From positions 13,782,001-13,846,000 of the forward strand of contig OX335647.2 in the NCBI GenBank assembly GCA_946894095.1: DNA of 64,000 nucleotides. Reading direction: 5' to 3'. The notes under the pieces were generated by a model. That model worked only from the letters and a program-made list of their open reading frames with translations. It did no database searches and had not been told where the DNA came from. Below, one piece after another: positions 36,866-50,749 of this stretch (position 1 is its first letter; every line of letters starts with the position of its first letter). This DNA is from Incurvaria masculella. Its lineage: Eukaryota > Arthropoda > Insecta > Lepidoptera > Incurvariidae. Made by a program: the position numbers and the translations under genes.

Positions 36866-39800
36866 GTGCGTTCCTTGCTCTACCTCGTACTTCTACCCTC
36901 CACCTCCGCATGCACTCGGCTGCGCTAGCGGCGACTTCGGCGTCAAACTCAGATCGATGCAATTACCTTAAGACAATTACACTTTAATACGGTTTGCCAT
37001 AAAATATTACAATCGATTTTTTCTACATTCCTAGTATCGTAGACTCTACCTAGCTCCTTTATTATTAAATATTTTTATTTATAATTGGGTGTGCTCCATT
37101 GCAATTTGATTACGTGTTGCATCGCTTAAGAAAGATATTTAAATTTATATTGTTTTGTGTTTTTCACATTTTTACAGATTGTTGTAAGTAAACAAGTGGT
37201 TTACGTAATATAATGTTAACTTAAAATACAACCATAATACATATAGTTGAATTTTATACTTTAATTTGAACATGGTTTCAATGAGATCTTCACAGTTTAA
37301 TTAAAATTAAATTAAAAAATAAAATAAATAAATAAATATTGAACATTGGAGCGGCTCGTAGACCCTCTACGTCGCACGTAGTGAACACTTCGGAAACTTG
37401 TTACTGGCTAGAACCTTCCTATTGATCTGTATTTTTTTTAATATTTGTTTTTTTTTTATTAAAAACTGGTATGGGTGATTGTGTTGTGAGAGACCAAGGG
37501 TACTCAGAATAGCCAAATTCACCTCACCTTCTGACCTCGCATAACCACGCTCACCGAGGCACCATGCCAGCGGATTTTCGGACTATCGCTGAGCTATCGA
37601 ACTTGTTTAACTTACGTTTGAAGAATATAGGTTTGAGGAAGGACACCCGTCGGCAGACAGTTCCATTTCCTGGCAGGGCGGCACAGAAATGAGTTTGAGA
37701 AACGATTAGTTCTCAAACGCCTCAGGGGGCTCAGATTCTCTGCGGCGGGTACCTACTCAGATAATTTTCCATTTCATATTTTGCTAAATATAAAATCTGG
37801 GACAGCCGATATTTTCATGGCTAATAATAGTCACGTTCCGATGGGCGCTGCCAAAATGTTTCTCACATAACTCATAAATTATATTTTTTGCTAGAACTAT
37901 ATTACACACAGTCGACAATTTCACGCGTGTTTGATTCCATTAATTGTATTTAACCGAAAATGACTAATGACTTCGCGCCCGTTTGTTTGTTAAAGGGTAA
38001 ACTGTTAATAGTGAAACTGTCGACTAGGCAACGGCGACACGGAACCGATCGTGTGATCGATCGATCTGTTGCGATGGGGTGAACTGAGTCGAGAAGGCTC
38101 ACGGCACTCGTACCGACAACAGCAGCCCCGGACACTCGAGTGGGTCGCGACAGGGAACCTCCTAATCGATACCCCGCCGCGTAATGATCTTATCGATTCC
38201 CCTTACATTTCGTCTCTTGCGCGATTCCCGTGAAATTCGAAGTCGTAATTAACAAAAGTTAACCGTTATACCCTTTTTACGTGCGAACTGAGCCGATCGA
38301 ATGCGTTAATGATCCTGAGATTTTTTTGTTTCTTTTCACTTTTTTAGATTTTTCTTAACGATCTATTTTTATGGGAGTATGATTATAAATAGACTCGGCA
38401 GGATTGAGTGTAAAAACTTAATCGAACCTATATGGACGCAATCGTATCCTAAGATGAGGCTATAGAAAGCAGTGCCTACCCTTTCATGCAAGCGGTATGA
38501 TTGTATGCTTGTTACATAATAACGGTACATCTGAAGTGTGTCAAATACTATTAGTATTCCTATAAAAACAACAACAATCAAACCTCACCTCAAGTTTTAA
38601 TGTCTCAACTCGTTAAGATGCAACTGTGGTATTTTGTGGTAGGTCAGTCGGTAGTCTCATCAACTAAAGTTATTGCGAGTGTATATAGCTACACAGAGGT
38701 TCCAACCTGCAACTAATCACCTACATCTCCAAATTATTCAAACATTCAAGTCTTGACCCAGCAGATTCGATCGGCGGAGCGATTAACATATTTTTACTTT
38801 CTTCGATATTAAATTCATAGCTCGGCGACTTTCACTGCGCCCCGTCGCGTTTCTCTCCGCCGCCGCAGCGTAACGTAACGTAACTGACGTATTTTTCACA
38901 CGAGGGAAAGAAGTAACATTGTTGCGTCACGCGGAGAAATGCGCCGCTGTGATGCAACTCGTGAGTTTTCTTCTGGAAGTTTTCGGTAAATCTGGAGGAG
39001 GACTGGCGCGTCGAACTGTGGATAAACTTTTTTGTTTATTAAAGTAATCTGAGAACGAAAATATTCGACCCGATGAGCGTTTCGGCCAATACATTATTTT
39101 GGTAGAGTTTGTACGTGCATAATGTTTCATCATTCCTACAAATGGATGAAATAACCGAAGCATTTATGTAGAGATATACACAAGATGAGGCTGGAGGAAA
39201 TAAGGTAATACGCAACGCTTTGACAACGCAATAGCAAATGTTGACCTAAAATAGATTTGTATACAAATATCATTCAATATTTTGTACCTTCTCGAACAGT
39301 AAACATAGCATTACCTTACGTCGATCGCGTGGATGGAGAAAGGATCGGCCAAACGAAAGTAAGTCATGGCCTAAAAAAGAAAGTCTCGCTCCCCCAAAAC
39401 AAATATTAGGAAGGCAATACGACGTAGAAAGCGAGAGCGGTCCTGCGCCGGCGCACGCGAGCCGCCGGGGGGGGGAGGGGGGAGTGATCCTAGAGGAACC
39501 GGTCGCGTCGAATCGCGGTCTGCCTCCGCCCAACAATAACGCGGCTCCGTCTGTAGTGAGTCGGTAGTGTGAGGCGGTTCTGCTGAGACACAACTACTGC
39601 AACCTTCGTCAATACGGATGTTACAGTTCGGAAATTAAGCGCTGTGACGTTAATGAGGGCACGGTGATTTTATCGCAGTAAATTGCTTTCGTGGCTGTTG
39701 AAGATCTTAACCTCGAAAAATGCAGAGTTAGCGGACCCCGGAGGCGGTAGAGTCGGAAATGTAACAGAGTATATGCGCGGTCACGTTTTGGAGTGTGTTG

Positions 39801-41136
39801 GGGGGGGAGGGTGGGGAGAGGGGGGAGGCAATGTAGTTAAATTACGGACGGAGGGCGGAGTTCGTTGACTCGCCGGCGGAACGAGCGCGCCCAAAATAGA
39901 GCCAATGTCACCTTGAGCGGCTCAACGAGGAAGCGGTTGAGCGTCTGACGCGTCGCGGCGAGGACACGCCGTCCGAACGTGGACGGTCGGCGGAAAAAAC
40001 CGCTCCATCACTTTTTGTCGTGTCCGACGTCCTAAGAAACCGGCGTTGCATAGAATGACCCACTTCGTCAGCTGGGCGCTGCGCGGACATCTTGCGTCGG
40101 TACTTACGTCCGTGTAACGATTGCCTCACAATAAACTCTATTGGAGTGTTTGGAAACAACGGGGAAAATCGATTTCCGCGGAATGTGCTGCCACGTGCGA
40201 GCTGCCCTCACGTGCGCCGCGGGCACTTTGCGCATGCGTCGTGCTCGATAGCGAACGTAGAATACACGTTTCAGTTTACTGCAATCACGGTTGGCTGTTT
40301 TAACAACATCGACGTAACATGCCAACAACAATGTTGCAAGCTAGTGTGCATTCAGAGCAAGATGGACGCCCATAGTGACGACTATCACCCTCCCGGATGT
40401 TTAGAGAAGGTTTATGTCACAGGACAAGCTAGTTTTATTGCTGAACGTCGTCTGGAAGCGATCACAATTGATCTAATAGTGAGGTCACAAATGATCAAAA
40501 TGTCTCGTCATTCGTTTTTTGATCAGAACATTTGCCTGTTCCAGCATGTCGACAATTTAACCTTCGGAAGTGATAACGAACGAATAGAAGCTAATGGGAT
40601 CGCGATACGCTCAGTTTTGGCCACTGGTGTGACGTCACGCGTGTTATCTGCACCGGGCGGTGCGCAGCGAAGTCCGAAACGAGACCGTCTTTTGTCCTCT
40701 TTCGTCCTTTGCGTAACATTGCCACCTTCACGGTCACCGGTGATGTCATCGCTCGCAATTTGTCGAGACTCCTTGAGGATTTGACCTACCAATTAGATCG
40801 TTGTATTTGGTGTTTACAATATTATTAGCACCTAACACACTTAATTAATTTGTTTATCCATATACGGCTTTGTGGTGTTTAAGAACATTGTCGGCTGAAA
40901 TATAGCTACCACCTGCTCTGTCGAGATATTTTGTTATGTTCAGCGCATCATATGTCGTACCCCCGGACCTCACACAAGACGTGCTCGACGACTTTCATGG
41001 GGACTGAGTGATAGAAAGGGGATGGATGGACAGAATGGCCCCTGGATCAAGTGCATCGCTTTGGATATCAGCACTTGTTGGTGATGTAGGGATGTGTGCT
41101 CGTGTGGCGTTTAGTGACGTATCGTATTTGTTGCAG
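36866..41136 (+). other. E75A intron 1 (4.3 kb)
   Basis: Runs from GTGCGT at 36866 to TTGCAG at 41136. It is mostly AT-rich, with short GC-rich stretches near 38,820-38,880, 39,430-39,560 and 39,740-40,260. A frame on the + strand stays open from about 40092 to 40784 but has no recognisable domain and no splice phase that fits the next exon. No repeats are as clear here as in the upstream region. It may hold hormone-response enhancers, but I see no strong motif. Confidence 0.85.
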
Positions 41137-41225
41137 AATTTGACGGCACGACGGTGCTGTGCCGCGTGTGCGGAGATAAGGCGAGCGGCTTTCACTACGG
41201 CGTCCACTCCTGCGAGGGATGCAAG
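41137..41225 (+). CDS. E75: E75 exon: DNA-binding domain, zinc finger 1
   Basis: This 89-nt exon lies between a TTGCAG acceptor and a GTAATT donor. It encodes residues 61-90 of E75A ([20 protein letters not shown] and onward to SCEGCK). The four zinc-binding cysteines are C69, C72, C86 and C89. The P-box is CEGCK, the class that reads AGGTCA half-sites. The exon is used by E75A and would be used by any E75C-type transcript, but it is skipped in E75B and E75D-type messages. It ends in phase 0 and joins GFFRRS at 50903. It sits alone between introns of 4.3 and 9.7 kb. Confidence 0.97.
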
Positions 41226-44200
41226 GTAATTGCTCCTCCCTCTCACTCACCTCACTCACTTGCTGAGCGAGCCCTGTACAATTGATTGCCTACAGAACAA
41301 GAACAAATTTGCCTATGCCTACGTTGTGTTGCTTTAACAGTACTAACAACAAAATAAATTCAAACAATAAAATCGAAAGCTAGCAAATTTATTCTTAGAT
41401 TGTACCTTAACATAGTTACATTATATTCAATATCTTTGTTTAATTAATAATGTAAAATATGAATGCACCAGTAACGGGCCTTTTCTTCTAGCAATGACAA
41501 TGCATACTCTATAGACTTATTGACAGATTTCTCAAGGAAACCTCTACTCGCAAGTAAAACGATCAAAGCAATGGTACTCTGAAGTATTTAATACAAAATG
41601 ATGCATCCATGTTTTATCTTGTGACCCAGTTTTAAGTCCACCATAATGAAAGTTCGTTCCAGCATGCTCACCAGACCGCAAACTCGATACGAATTAGGTT
41701 AACAAAATGGTATTCATATGTCAGTAGCCACGGTAACCGCACGCACACTCACGTCCCCTGCGCTCTATATTAGGAGGTGTATTTACGGAACGAAGGGTTC
41801 GGAGAAAAGGCGAGTGTCGACCTCGACGGTGGCGGAGGCGAGGTCGACACGAGGCAAGGCGAAGGTCGACCACGAACACCTCTTCCGCAAACTCGAGTTA
41901 GGAACCAGTTATACCCTCCTCGGGGATTATTCCGAACTTAATTAGAGTACGCAATCATAGCGAGCTGTTTGATAAGTTAGGATGCATGCATACATATGTA
42001 TATGACACGTACGAAATCTTATTCGAAAGACTTTCAATTGAAAGGCTGGTTGCAGGCGTATTTTCGGTGTTTTTCTCATCCTGCATTGCGTAGATACAAA
42101 AGTACATACCACCATTCCTAGATACAAATACATACCACCAAACTACATTTCGGGTCATTGCTTACAATTGCCACATAAACAGAGAAAAGTAATATCATTG
42201 GGCACCTTGAGGTAAGATAATTAAATCAATATTTTTGTACTAATCCGCAGTAAACATACCTGCCTACGTGTTAAAGTAGAAACGACTTAGTTTTCGATAT
42301 TCTCGTTTCGGCGAAAATAAATTAACGTATCGCATAATAGTAAGTAGGTCGACTGTATCCAAGCTACCAAGCGAGGGGGACTTTTTCTACACTTTACCTT
42401 TTAAAATTTGAAAAGGACTTTTTGTATACAACGCAGAACGTGTGAACCCGACTTGAATGCGTTTGGGTCAATAAATATCGGCCCCGAGCGGACCTTATCG
42501 AAGGTCGGCGGGGCCCGCGCGGTCAGCCTTATAAAAGATGGAATGAATAGTTTTTTTTTCTACCTGTTCGGGGTCTAATCACACGGGAACGGCTCGGGTG
42601 GATCGTTGCGACGGTTCGGTGCATTCCTTTCACATTAGAGTCGTTGTTAGAAAATTATAGGGCGACAAATAAAGCAACATTAAGCAAGCGCCAGAAGTCG
42701 GGTCAAACATTTAAAATATATTTGCCCTTGACCGCGGCGTATCCTGCATTTGGCAATATTTTAATATTGTAGTTTCATAAAAGCGCGCTCTTTCTGATTG
42801 TGAACTCGATTATGCAAGGTATTCTTGGCAGGGCGAGAGCGTAGGCGGTGCGGTGCGGGACGGTGGGAGGGAGGGAGCGGGACACGCGCGAGGGACGATG
42901 CCCTTGGAGTTTGCCCTCTCCTGCCTCCCGCCCTGCCCCTTCCCCCGCCCCCAGCTCCCGCCACCGCCCGGGTGTCCTTCATCCCTGCGGTGCGGCAACA
43001 CCGGAAGGTCGGAACTCACCCCTGCCCGGGCCTCCACCTCCCGCTGCCCGAGGGCGCCTCCACAATCGAACCTCTCTCTGACCTTCACGAAGTGTGTTGC
43101 CCCGCGTGGTAGCGCCTCTAGTGGCTTAAATGCTATAGCTTCAATACCTATAAAACATACAGAACTAAACCAATTTGGCGCTATTTTCGAATTACTACAT
43201 AATGTATCCGTTAAATCGCAAGCTGGTGGAATAATACGAGAATGTTTTAGGTCAGTTGCTAATTCATATCTGGCTCACGAAGACCAAAGAAGGCGGCCGA
43301 GTCGGTCTCTCGGTCAGACGTCTCGGTCAGTTTGTCAGTCGCTGGTTGGTAGCTCGACGGAGTGTTGTACTGAGTACAAACAATACATCCACTCAATAGC
43401 AGACCTATTATACCTATTGTATATATTCTATATGCCTATTATAGCCGACTAAACGTTTCACAAGTATATTCATAAAACAATATACTGATAGGTACGGTTA
43501 TTATAATGCATTACGCAATAATATACTAATCGCGCCAAGGTCTTGTTGGCTAACTATACATAATTATTTCCCTTCACCATGGATTAATTATTTATTTCAC
43601 CATGATTCACATTCGTGTAAAGATCATCTAGAGTGTACTATATGACTGAAACATAATAAACCGATCGCATAAAAGCGAATAATGCACACCGTGCAGGCAC
43701 GCATTAAAGTGCAGTTACTTAGTTCATCCGAGTCGGCATTGTAGACGCCATCCATAAAACCTGTTCCTCTTTTTGTGTCTACAAAAAATAAACTCCCCGC
43801 GACCTAGAGCAAGGCTCATTGAGACGGCGGAGGGGGGGTGAGGGGAGGGGGGAGGGGAGGACGACCGGTCTGATCGGACAAAAGCCGTCTGACCTTCAGC
43901 CGTCTGACCTTCGGGCGGCCACTCGGGTGCATTGTGCATCCCAGACGCCCTTTGAAAACCAATTAACCCGTACGCTCCTTTCGTACGGAGCCGATTACCC
44001 TCTCAATGGCGGCATCTGCACTCTATTAAATGGCATATAATAAATGCGACGAAGGGTCGAACAATACGTCTGAGGCGATAAAGGACTGTCCGATGCGAAT
44101 GAACTACGCAACCTGTGCAACATTGAATATGCTCGCTTCGGCTAGGGTAAAGTGGGGTCTAAATCGATTGCGCGTAGAACCCAAATTAACACTGTTATTC

Positions 44201-45132
44201 GTAAGAAATCAAGAATTGGTGTGTACAAAATGTGTTATGATGATCTTTTTCGGTATAAAATGTCAGTAAACATTTGAAACAAACATATATGTTTTTAAGT
44301 TTTGTAGAACAATTCTCATTGGAATCCTTATCATAAGACCATATAATATTAAACTTGCGGAAATCTGCCTTTCCATGAGTGCACATAGATAGGTAGTCTC
44401 TGTAACTTTTACTTTCCAATTATCGGTGCACGCCATCTAGTGAAAAAGTAACTTAACTAAACGTGAAAACCACAAAAATATTTCATATCAATTATGTTCT
44501 CAAATGAACACAAAAAGGTATTAAACATTTAAATATTAATAAATAAAATATGAAATGAAAAAAAGCTAAACTAACGACACAGATCCGAACCTTTCCGGCA
44601 AAAAGTTCAGCCACTCGATCCGAGATGGCGCCACAATATCGCTGTGCGTTCAGTTTGCCAACGGTTGGCGCGCTCTAGCGGCGGTAAACTCAAGCAGCGC
44701 AGGATGAATGAACATGGCTCGCGCTACTCGCCGAACGGGCGGGAGACGACTGTGTGCGTTCACTACACACAACGAGGAGTCGTCGACCCCTGCTACGCCG
44801 TATACAGTTTATTTATGCAACTTATGTATATTGCGAAAAAGCGCTTTTTTGCTTTCGGCGTGGTTTTTGACATTAATAAATGAATCGAGGCTAACTGTAT
44901 TTGTGCCAGCGCATATAGGTGAGCCGAGTTCTTTGACCGCGCGCTTGCATTATCTACCTACCTAATCGTTTCTTAGTAGGTATGTAGGCACACGACGTGC
45001 TACGTGACTCGCACCGTTTAAGCTGAGTTTATTTATAATCACGTTTAGGATGACCTAATTTTATTGCAGCTGATCTGACATATCATAGCGGCTCTGGCGG
45101 CTCATAGTGAGGTATGTGAGTTCTTATCCAGT

Positions 45133-45366
45133 TAGGGCCTATTTTTCAATCCTCAGATAGTACTTATCGGACTGATACTACAAATTCACGTTGCTCAAAA
45201 GACGGATAGTCATTGCCGGAGAATTATATCTTGTATCACAAATATCTTACTATCATTTTGCTAATAAACATATGGACTTACTGTATCGGATGGATAAGCA
45301 GAAGCGTAAATAAATCCGTCGAATAGTTATCTGGCTGTTTATCTGACTATTGAAAAATCAGCCTTA
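45133..45366. mobile_element. MITE copy 2, inverted relative to 25.5 kb, in E75A intron 2
   Basis: Starts AGGGCCTATTTTTCAATCCT and ends ACTATTGAAAAATCAGCCTTA. It carries CAGATAGTACTTATCGGACT and AAATCCGTCGAATAGTTATC, the reverse complements of blocks in 25526-25742. No coding capacity. Confidence 0.75.
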
Positions 45367-45745
45367 ATATCATTTTTAACATTACAGAAATACTCATTCC
45401 TTTTTTTAAGGCCGACGGCATGAAGTAGTGTGTTAAAAATGGACTAATATACATGAGTTGACTTTCATAAAATATCACTGGCAGATATGCTTTGGTTTGT
45501 CATAGTAACTAGGTACATACCTCCTAATTCCTAAAAATTCTAGGACTCTGTGCGTCTAGACAAATCTCGGTTTACTATGCCTCAGTCACTGAATCGGAGT
45601 TATCACATTCCTTTGTTCTCGGCGGACAATCAATATACACATTGGCTGGGTACGTTTTTAGACAATTTTCAATAAGACTAGAGCCTTAGGCTGTTGACTG
45701 TTCGAAATACCCAATGATGTCAACAGAAAGTTGCAGATTCTGCAA

Positions 45746-46279
45746 TTAAGGTGGCCCAACCCGGCGGCCCTAACTCATTCGCGGGCACGGTACAAAACCG
45801 TGCTGTTGCGCTCTGGGACCTTCTCTGTTTCAAAGAATAAGACAGGCTCCGTGATGAGGAAGATGCAACATGTCCACAAAAAAGACAATGTGCATAGTGT
45901 ATGATTTGGTAAGATTTACGAAAATTTTAATTTCAAAACGACTTATAGCTAAAAATAAACCACGACCGCTGCAGTAAAAAATCGAACAAAAACCAAATAG
46001 ATTATAAATCTTGATTAAATAGGCTATGTCTGATGACTAATCTTTTTAAGATGTTCTTACTTTATCATTGCGTAATCCACCTCCAAAGTTATTGTATAAA
46101 ACGCGCGAAAAAAGCGAACTTTCGGACCTTATAACTTAGAAACCAAACACAATTTTACAATGCCAATGGTCGATCAAATAAAGCTATTTTGAGCAAAATT
46201 TTGGATCTCTGACAAGAAATATGGGCGTGATCTTCTTTCCCCTTTTGTGTGGGGAGATGAGCGGGATGGGCCACCTTAA
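45746..46279. mobile_element. TTAA-flanked element with GGTGGCCCA ends
   Basis: TTAAGGTGGCCCAACCCG at the left and CGGGATGGGCCACCTTAA at the right: inverted ends of about 14 bp flanked by TTAA. It is 534 bp with no coding capacity and sits in intron 2 of E75A. Terminal dinucleotides GG/CC and the TTAA target match the other TTAA MITEs in the window, although the sequences differ. Confidence 0.75.
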
Positions 46280-46455
46280 AGGTTGGCACGTAGTAGACAC
46301 GATTAAAAATACAAAGTTAGATTGGACTTTGTATTTTTTTAACATGTTCTACCAAATCTGACCAACATGACGTGCAAATCTGTGTCAACCTGAAGTAGCC
46401 TAGGCAGAAGATATCGTCAAGGTACGGTCAAGCGCATGCAGAGTCTAGGCAGATT

Positions 46456-46606
46456 TAGGGCCGAGTGCACGAAAGGACCACGATTAACGTATTATTAAAC
46501 ACGTCACTTTGTATGGACAGTCTGGAAGAAGCTCCATGCGGTTCACTAAAAGGGACGTGTTAGAACATTGATTAACTTAGCAGTCTCTTCGTGCAATCGG
46601 GGCTTA
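46456..46606. mobile_element. Foldback repeat with GTGCACGAA / TTCGTGCAA ends
   Basis: The left part (GGCCGAGTGCACGAAAGG...ACGATTAACG...ACACGTC) and the right part (GACGTGTTAGAACATTGATTAAC...CTTCGTGCAATCGGGGC) form an imperfect inverted repeat of about 60 bp per arm. It is flanked by two related copies of a GCAGA..TAGGCAGATTT segment (46424-46456 and 46623-46656). Confidence 0.6.
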
Positions 46607-49600
46607 GACACCAAGGTAGTGTCAGGTCAAACGTGTGCAGAACGTAGGCAGATTTTCCGGTCGGTTCGGATATATCTTTGGACCCGCGGGTGTAGCAGCC
46701 CTTGGCTACGATTGTACAAATCGTTCTCACACGGCCACCGGGTGTCGAACCCGGCTGCCACTGCTCACGCCTCGTGTCCACGCACCAGCAGCTCCGCCAC
46801 ACCGCGACCAGCCGACATTGAACCGCTCGCAGTAAACAACTTTTACGGGCAACACCGACGTAGCGCCGCGTAGCCTACATTCGTTTCGGTGGGAAGTTCG
46901 TTGCCCTCCGCCCGCTCGCGCCGCCGCCGCACTATTGGGAAGCGGGTCGATGTTGCAACGTTATGTTTATGGCTTCCGGCCTCTTGTCTGACTAGCTCGG
47001 CTGGAATCCCATCTATCATGAGGAATTTAAGGCTCCAACTGAGTCCAGCGTTTGGCGGACCTCCGGAAGCAGCTAATAAGCTTCAAAATCGTTTTCAGGC
47101 GAGCGAAATGTATGTTTTTGACCTCTAAAGTCTACTTATTGAAGTTAATTAATTCATGTTTCATGCTTATTAACTAGATAAATATGTGATCTTGTACTAC
47201 AAAAAATAAAATTGTCTAAATAATGTATGGTTTCTAAGCGCCGGCTTATAAACCTAGTAAATAGGTGTTTACAAACTTTTTTTTTTTTCAAAGAAAATAA
47301 GCCACGCATTAAAACCGTGTTACGGTCATACACTATAAGTCTAAACTTTCATATTTTGATTTTTCTAGGGCTTTTTTTTCTTATCCAACGCTGAGATTAA
47401 ATAGAAATTAAACCAAAATATTGTAGGTTAGCGTCATATGGAGCCATATGGTATCAATTCCTGTGACTTTATTCGTCCCGCCGATCTGATTGGGCCCGTA
47501 TGTGCGTGCTAAGCGCCGTTTGCATCACATGCACCATACGATGTTGATTACTTTGCATCGTAACACGTCATCTACGCACGCGATATATACGTAATAAATA
47601 CTATATGCGTTTTTAAATTGAGGTACATACGTATATGCGCGTGTTTGCAAATAGTAACATAAAAAATAGTGTTTTATTGTGCATCGAAAGCTAACAAAGC
47701 AGACCAGCCGATGCAGGGGTACTTAAAGTAATTTATTCTAGTCATATTAAAGGATAAATTGAAGGCTATTTATGAACGTGCAGAAATATTAATTTAAATA
47801 ATATTAATAAACTAGCTTGATAATGCCTAACCCAATGGATATGAATAATTAAAAAAATATTATTAGATTCAATATATTGAAAAAGATAAGTAGAATTGAT
47901 AAAATTCATATTGTTTAACATAGAATCAGGCTAAATTTTAAAATAAAAAACCTGGAACAGGAAGAAAAAAATAATGTTTACTACGCCATAAAAGAAAAAA
48001 TATGTAGGTACTCATGTTAAATAGATTATCAAACTCAAACTCTACTGCAACGGTACTATTAATAGCCTAGACTTTCAAACACACCTTATATGGATGTAGG
48101 ATACAATAAAACTTGCGACTTTGTCCGACATGATTCGCCGTTGTTACGGTAAATAAATATAACGATTCGAGCGAGCAAGGAACAAAGCGCACGCTCCCTC
48201 TAGCGGCGTGACACGCGATGTTTACCTGCGATATTGCGACTGGTTTTCGACGAATTCCCCGGGTGACTAAGACCGCGAGCGTTCGTTCGCGCGCTCGGAG
48301 CGCACGGGTTCGTTGGCCCCGAGCGGTGCGGCTGCGGTTGCGGTGGCGGTGGCGGCAGCGGAGCGCGGTACCGTTACCGCCAGTTCTCTGCCGATGACCC
48401 CACACCTTCCCGTGCTGACTCGGCGGATCCACGACTATAAACCACGACTCTAAACCATTTGCTGGCCTGTTTACGCTTCTGCCGTCGTCACCTGGCGTAC
48501 ACATGCATAATATCAAAAATCAGCATGGCAAAAAAAGTGCACACAAACAAGTATAATTTTTTAACTAACGTAAGTAACTAATTTTGAGTCGGCACCAAGC
48601 AAAAAATTAACGAATATCACGATGTTTGTTCAGATGATTAAGGAGCTGTGTTATAAAGACCAAAAAAGTTTTTTTTTATCTTCAGTTTATTGTTTTTTAA
48701 ATGCTTTGTTAAAAAAATATTTGTGTGCAATCTACTTATTACTACCTATAGCGCAAACTTACCCGGTAAATTTATAAAAAATCAGTGGGTGATCTCCAAT
48801 GTTCCTGCTCTGGTGTAGAATTTTTTTTATCAAATTGAAATGGGATTAATGATCAAAATCAAAGTATTTAAAAAGTTATGCGTTGATTTGAGAACCTCCT
48901 TTTTTTCGTCGGTTAAAAATATTATGATAATGAAAAAAATAATATTTCCTTTGTTGGATTTTCTTTTCAATGACGTACCTACAGATTTTAGTTATAAATA
49001 ATAGATCAATTTGATAAGTACCACACTACAGGAACAAATTAAAAGTGCTCTTAAATTTAATTCACCTTAAACGCAAAGAAGAGGGCACTAGATCATAAAA
49101 TATGGTCGATGCGAGTAGATGCGCGCGCAGCCGTGTGTGGAGCGGCGGCGGCGAGGCGGCGGTGGCGGCACAGCTCAGCTGAACGAGAGGCGTGACACAG
49201 AACGGCGACCCAGATAGCCGTGACGAAATGTTATTCCACTTCCAAACGCGGCCGTTGAACTCAGATCGCACCGCGCGGTCCCCTCGCCGAATTATGGAAA
49301 ACGATACGACAATAGGTCTGGGATGAGAATATATCGAGAGGTCGTGGACCTCGGGTGTGGAGCGTGTTGCAACCGACGCGGGATATGGGGCGCTTGCTTG
49401 CGACAGAGGCACGCCCGGCGGCGGCGATCGGTCGCACTAACTTTTTATTCGTTTTATTATGCGCTTAAAATAATATCTAAGTTATTAATGTCTTCCAAGT
49501 GTATTTTCGCTTTTGTTTCTACTTAACACATTTCAGCGACCATACACCACATCGAATAAAACCAAAATCACTGAACGGGAACGGATGGCTCATGACTCAT

Positions 49601-49939
49601 AACCCACATTCCGATCTGATATCTTAATTCTGTGGAACTCCACACGCCAATTCATTTCGTGAGTCACTCGTTTATCGGACTAACCCCAATTAATAAAAGT
49701 ATCGGAACGTATGCCAGGGCGTAATCAGCTTCGCGCAAGAAGGTTAGTGTGGCGCGCAGGGGTGGAAGAGGGTCACCCGGTTTAGGAAGTTTAGTGGAAA
49801 TAACCGAGCCGACAACAAGTGCGGGGGCAGGGACCACTCGCGCCCTCGATTTCAGCGCTGGCCTTAATGATGTCGAAAAGTAGTCTTGTGTCCGCAACCT
49901 ACGATTGCGTTCCAACACAAAGCTGAGGAACGGTGCAAG

Positions 49940-50749
49940 GGAAGGTTCTAGATCCCGCGGAGCGTTGGGCGGGGGGGGGGAGGGGTCAGGCTCTGTTTTT
50001 GTTTTGGCGGCGGGTCGACGACCGCGCGGTCGGTCACTGCCCGCAGCGACCAATTACGGGCGACATGCGCCGCACCGCACAATGGATCGATGGCAGCGGG
50101 GAATCGGGCCACCGTGGCGGAGCCCGCGCGCTCCCCGCCGACCCCGCGCCGCCCGGGCCCGGCCCGACGGACTAGCGAGGGAAGTCGAGGATCGGAGAGG
50201 CGATCGGTGGTGTGCAGCGCGACGCAGCTCGCGCGCCGGTGACGTTAGAAGAGGCGGGACGCGACTCGCGCGGAGCGTTGGCGGCTATTGAGGTAGTCCG
50301 TGACGGCGGCGGGGTGACGTCACGGCGAGCGCGGCCGGCGAGCCGGGCGGCGGCGGCGCTCCGGGGTTCTCTCCCGGGCGGGGCGGGAGGAGAGGGTGCA
50401 CCGCGGTTGCGCAACTCGGCCGGTCGTCGACCCCGCGGCCCGGGTGAACGACTGTGCGCCGCGGGATGCGCCCGGCCTATATCCAGCGCACCGGTGCAGC
50501 GGCGCGCATTCTAGAGCGGCGCGAACCGTTAGGTCGGGTGCGCCGTGCGCGGCGCGGGGTGAGCGCGGGGGCCACTCTCACTTTCACGCGCGCGGGTCGG
50601 CGGCCGGCAAGTAGGTCGCGCGGCCTAACTGTAGCGCGCGGTGGGGCGCGCGGCACCGCAGTCCGCCGACGACGGGCGCGCGAGCCAGTGCACTAGCGAG
50701 CGGCGTCCCGGGCGTGTAGCGTGCTGTACAGTCAGGCTATTGGTTAGTG
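49940..50749 (+). promoter_or_regulatory. E75B promoter region: GC-rich island
   Basis: A sharp GC-rich block directly upstream of the E75B ATG, following about 9 kb of mostly AT-rich intron. A weak TATATC is at 50478-50483. The in-frame TAG at 50717 shows the coding frame does not extend upstream. An internal promoter here is inferred from the position of the B-specific N-terminus, as in other insects; the exact start site is not visible. Confidence 0.5.

Noticed and set aside
42853..43452. 199-residue frame in intron 2
   Set aside because: The first half is Pro/Ser/Arg from a GC-rich island, with competing frames on both strands; the second half is AT-rich and unlike a domain.
48067..48516. 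149-residue minus-strand frame in intron 2
   Set aside because: The core is an Arg/His run from a GGTGGCGG-type repeat; no domain.
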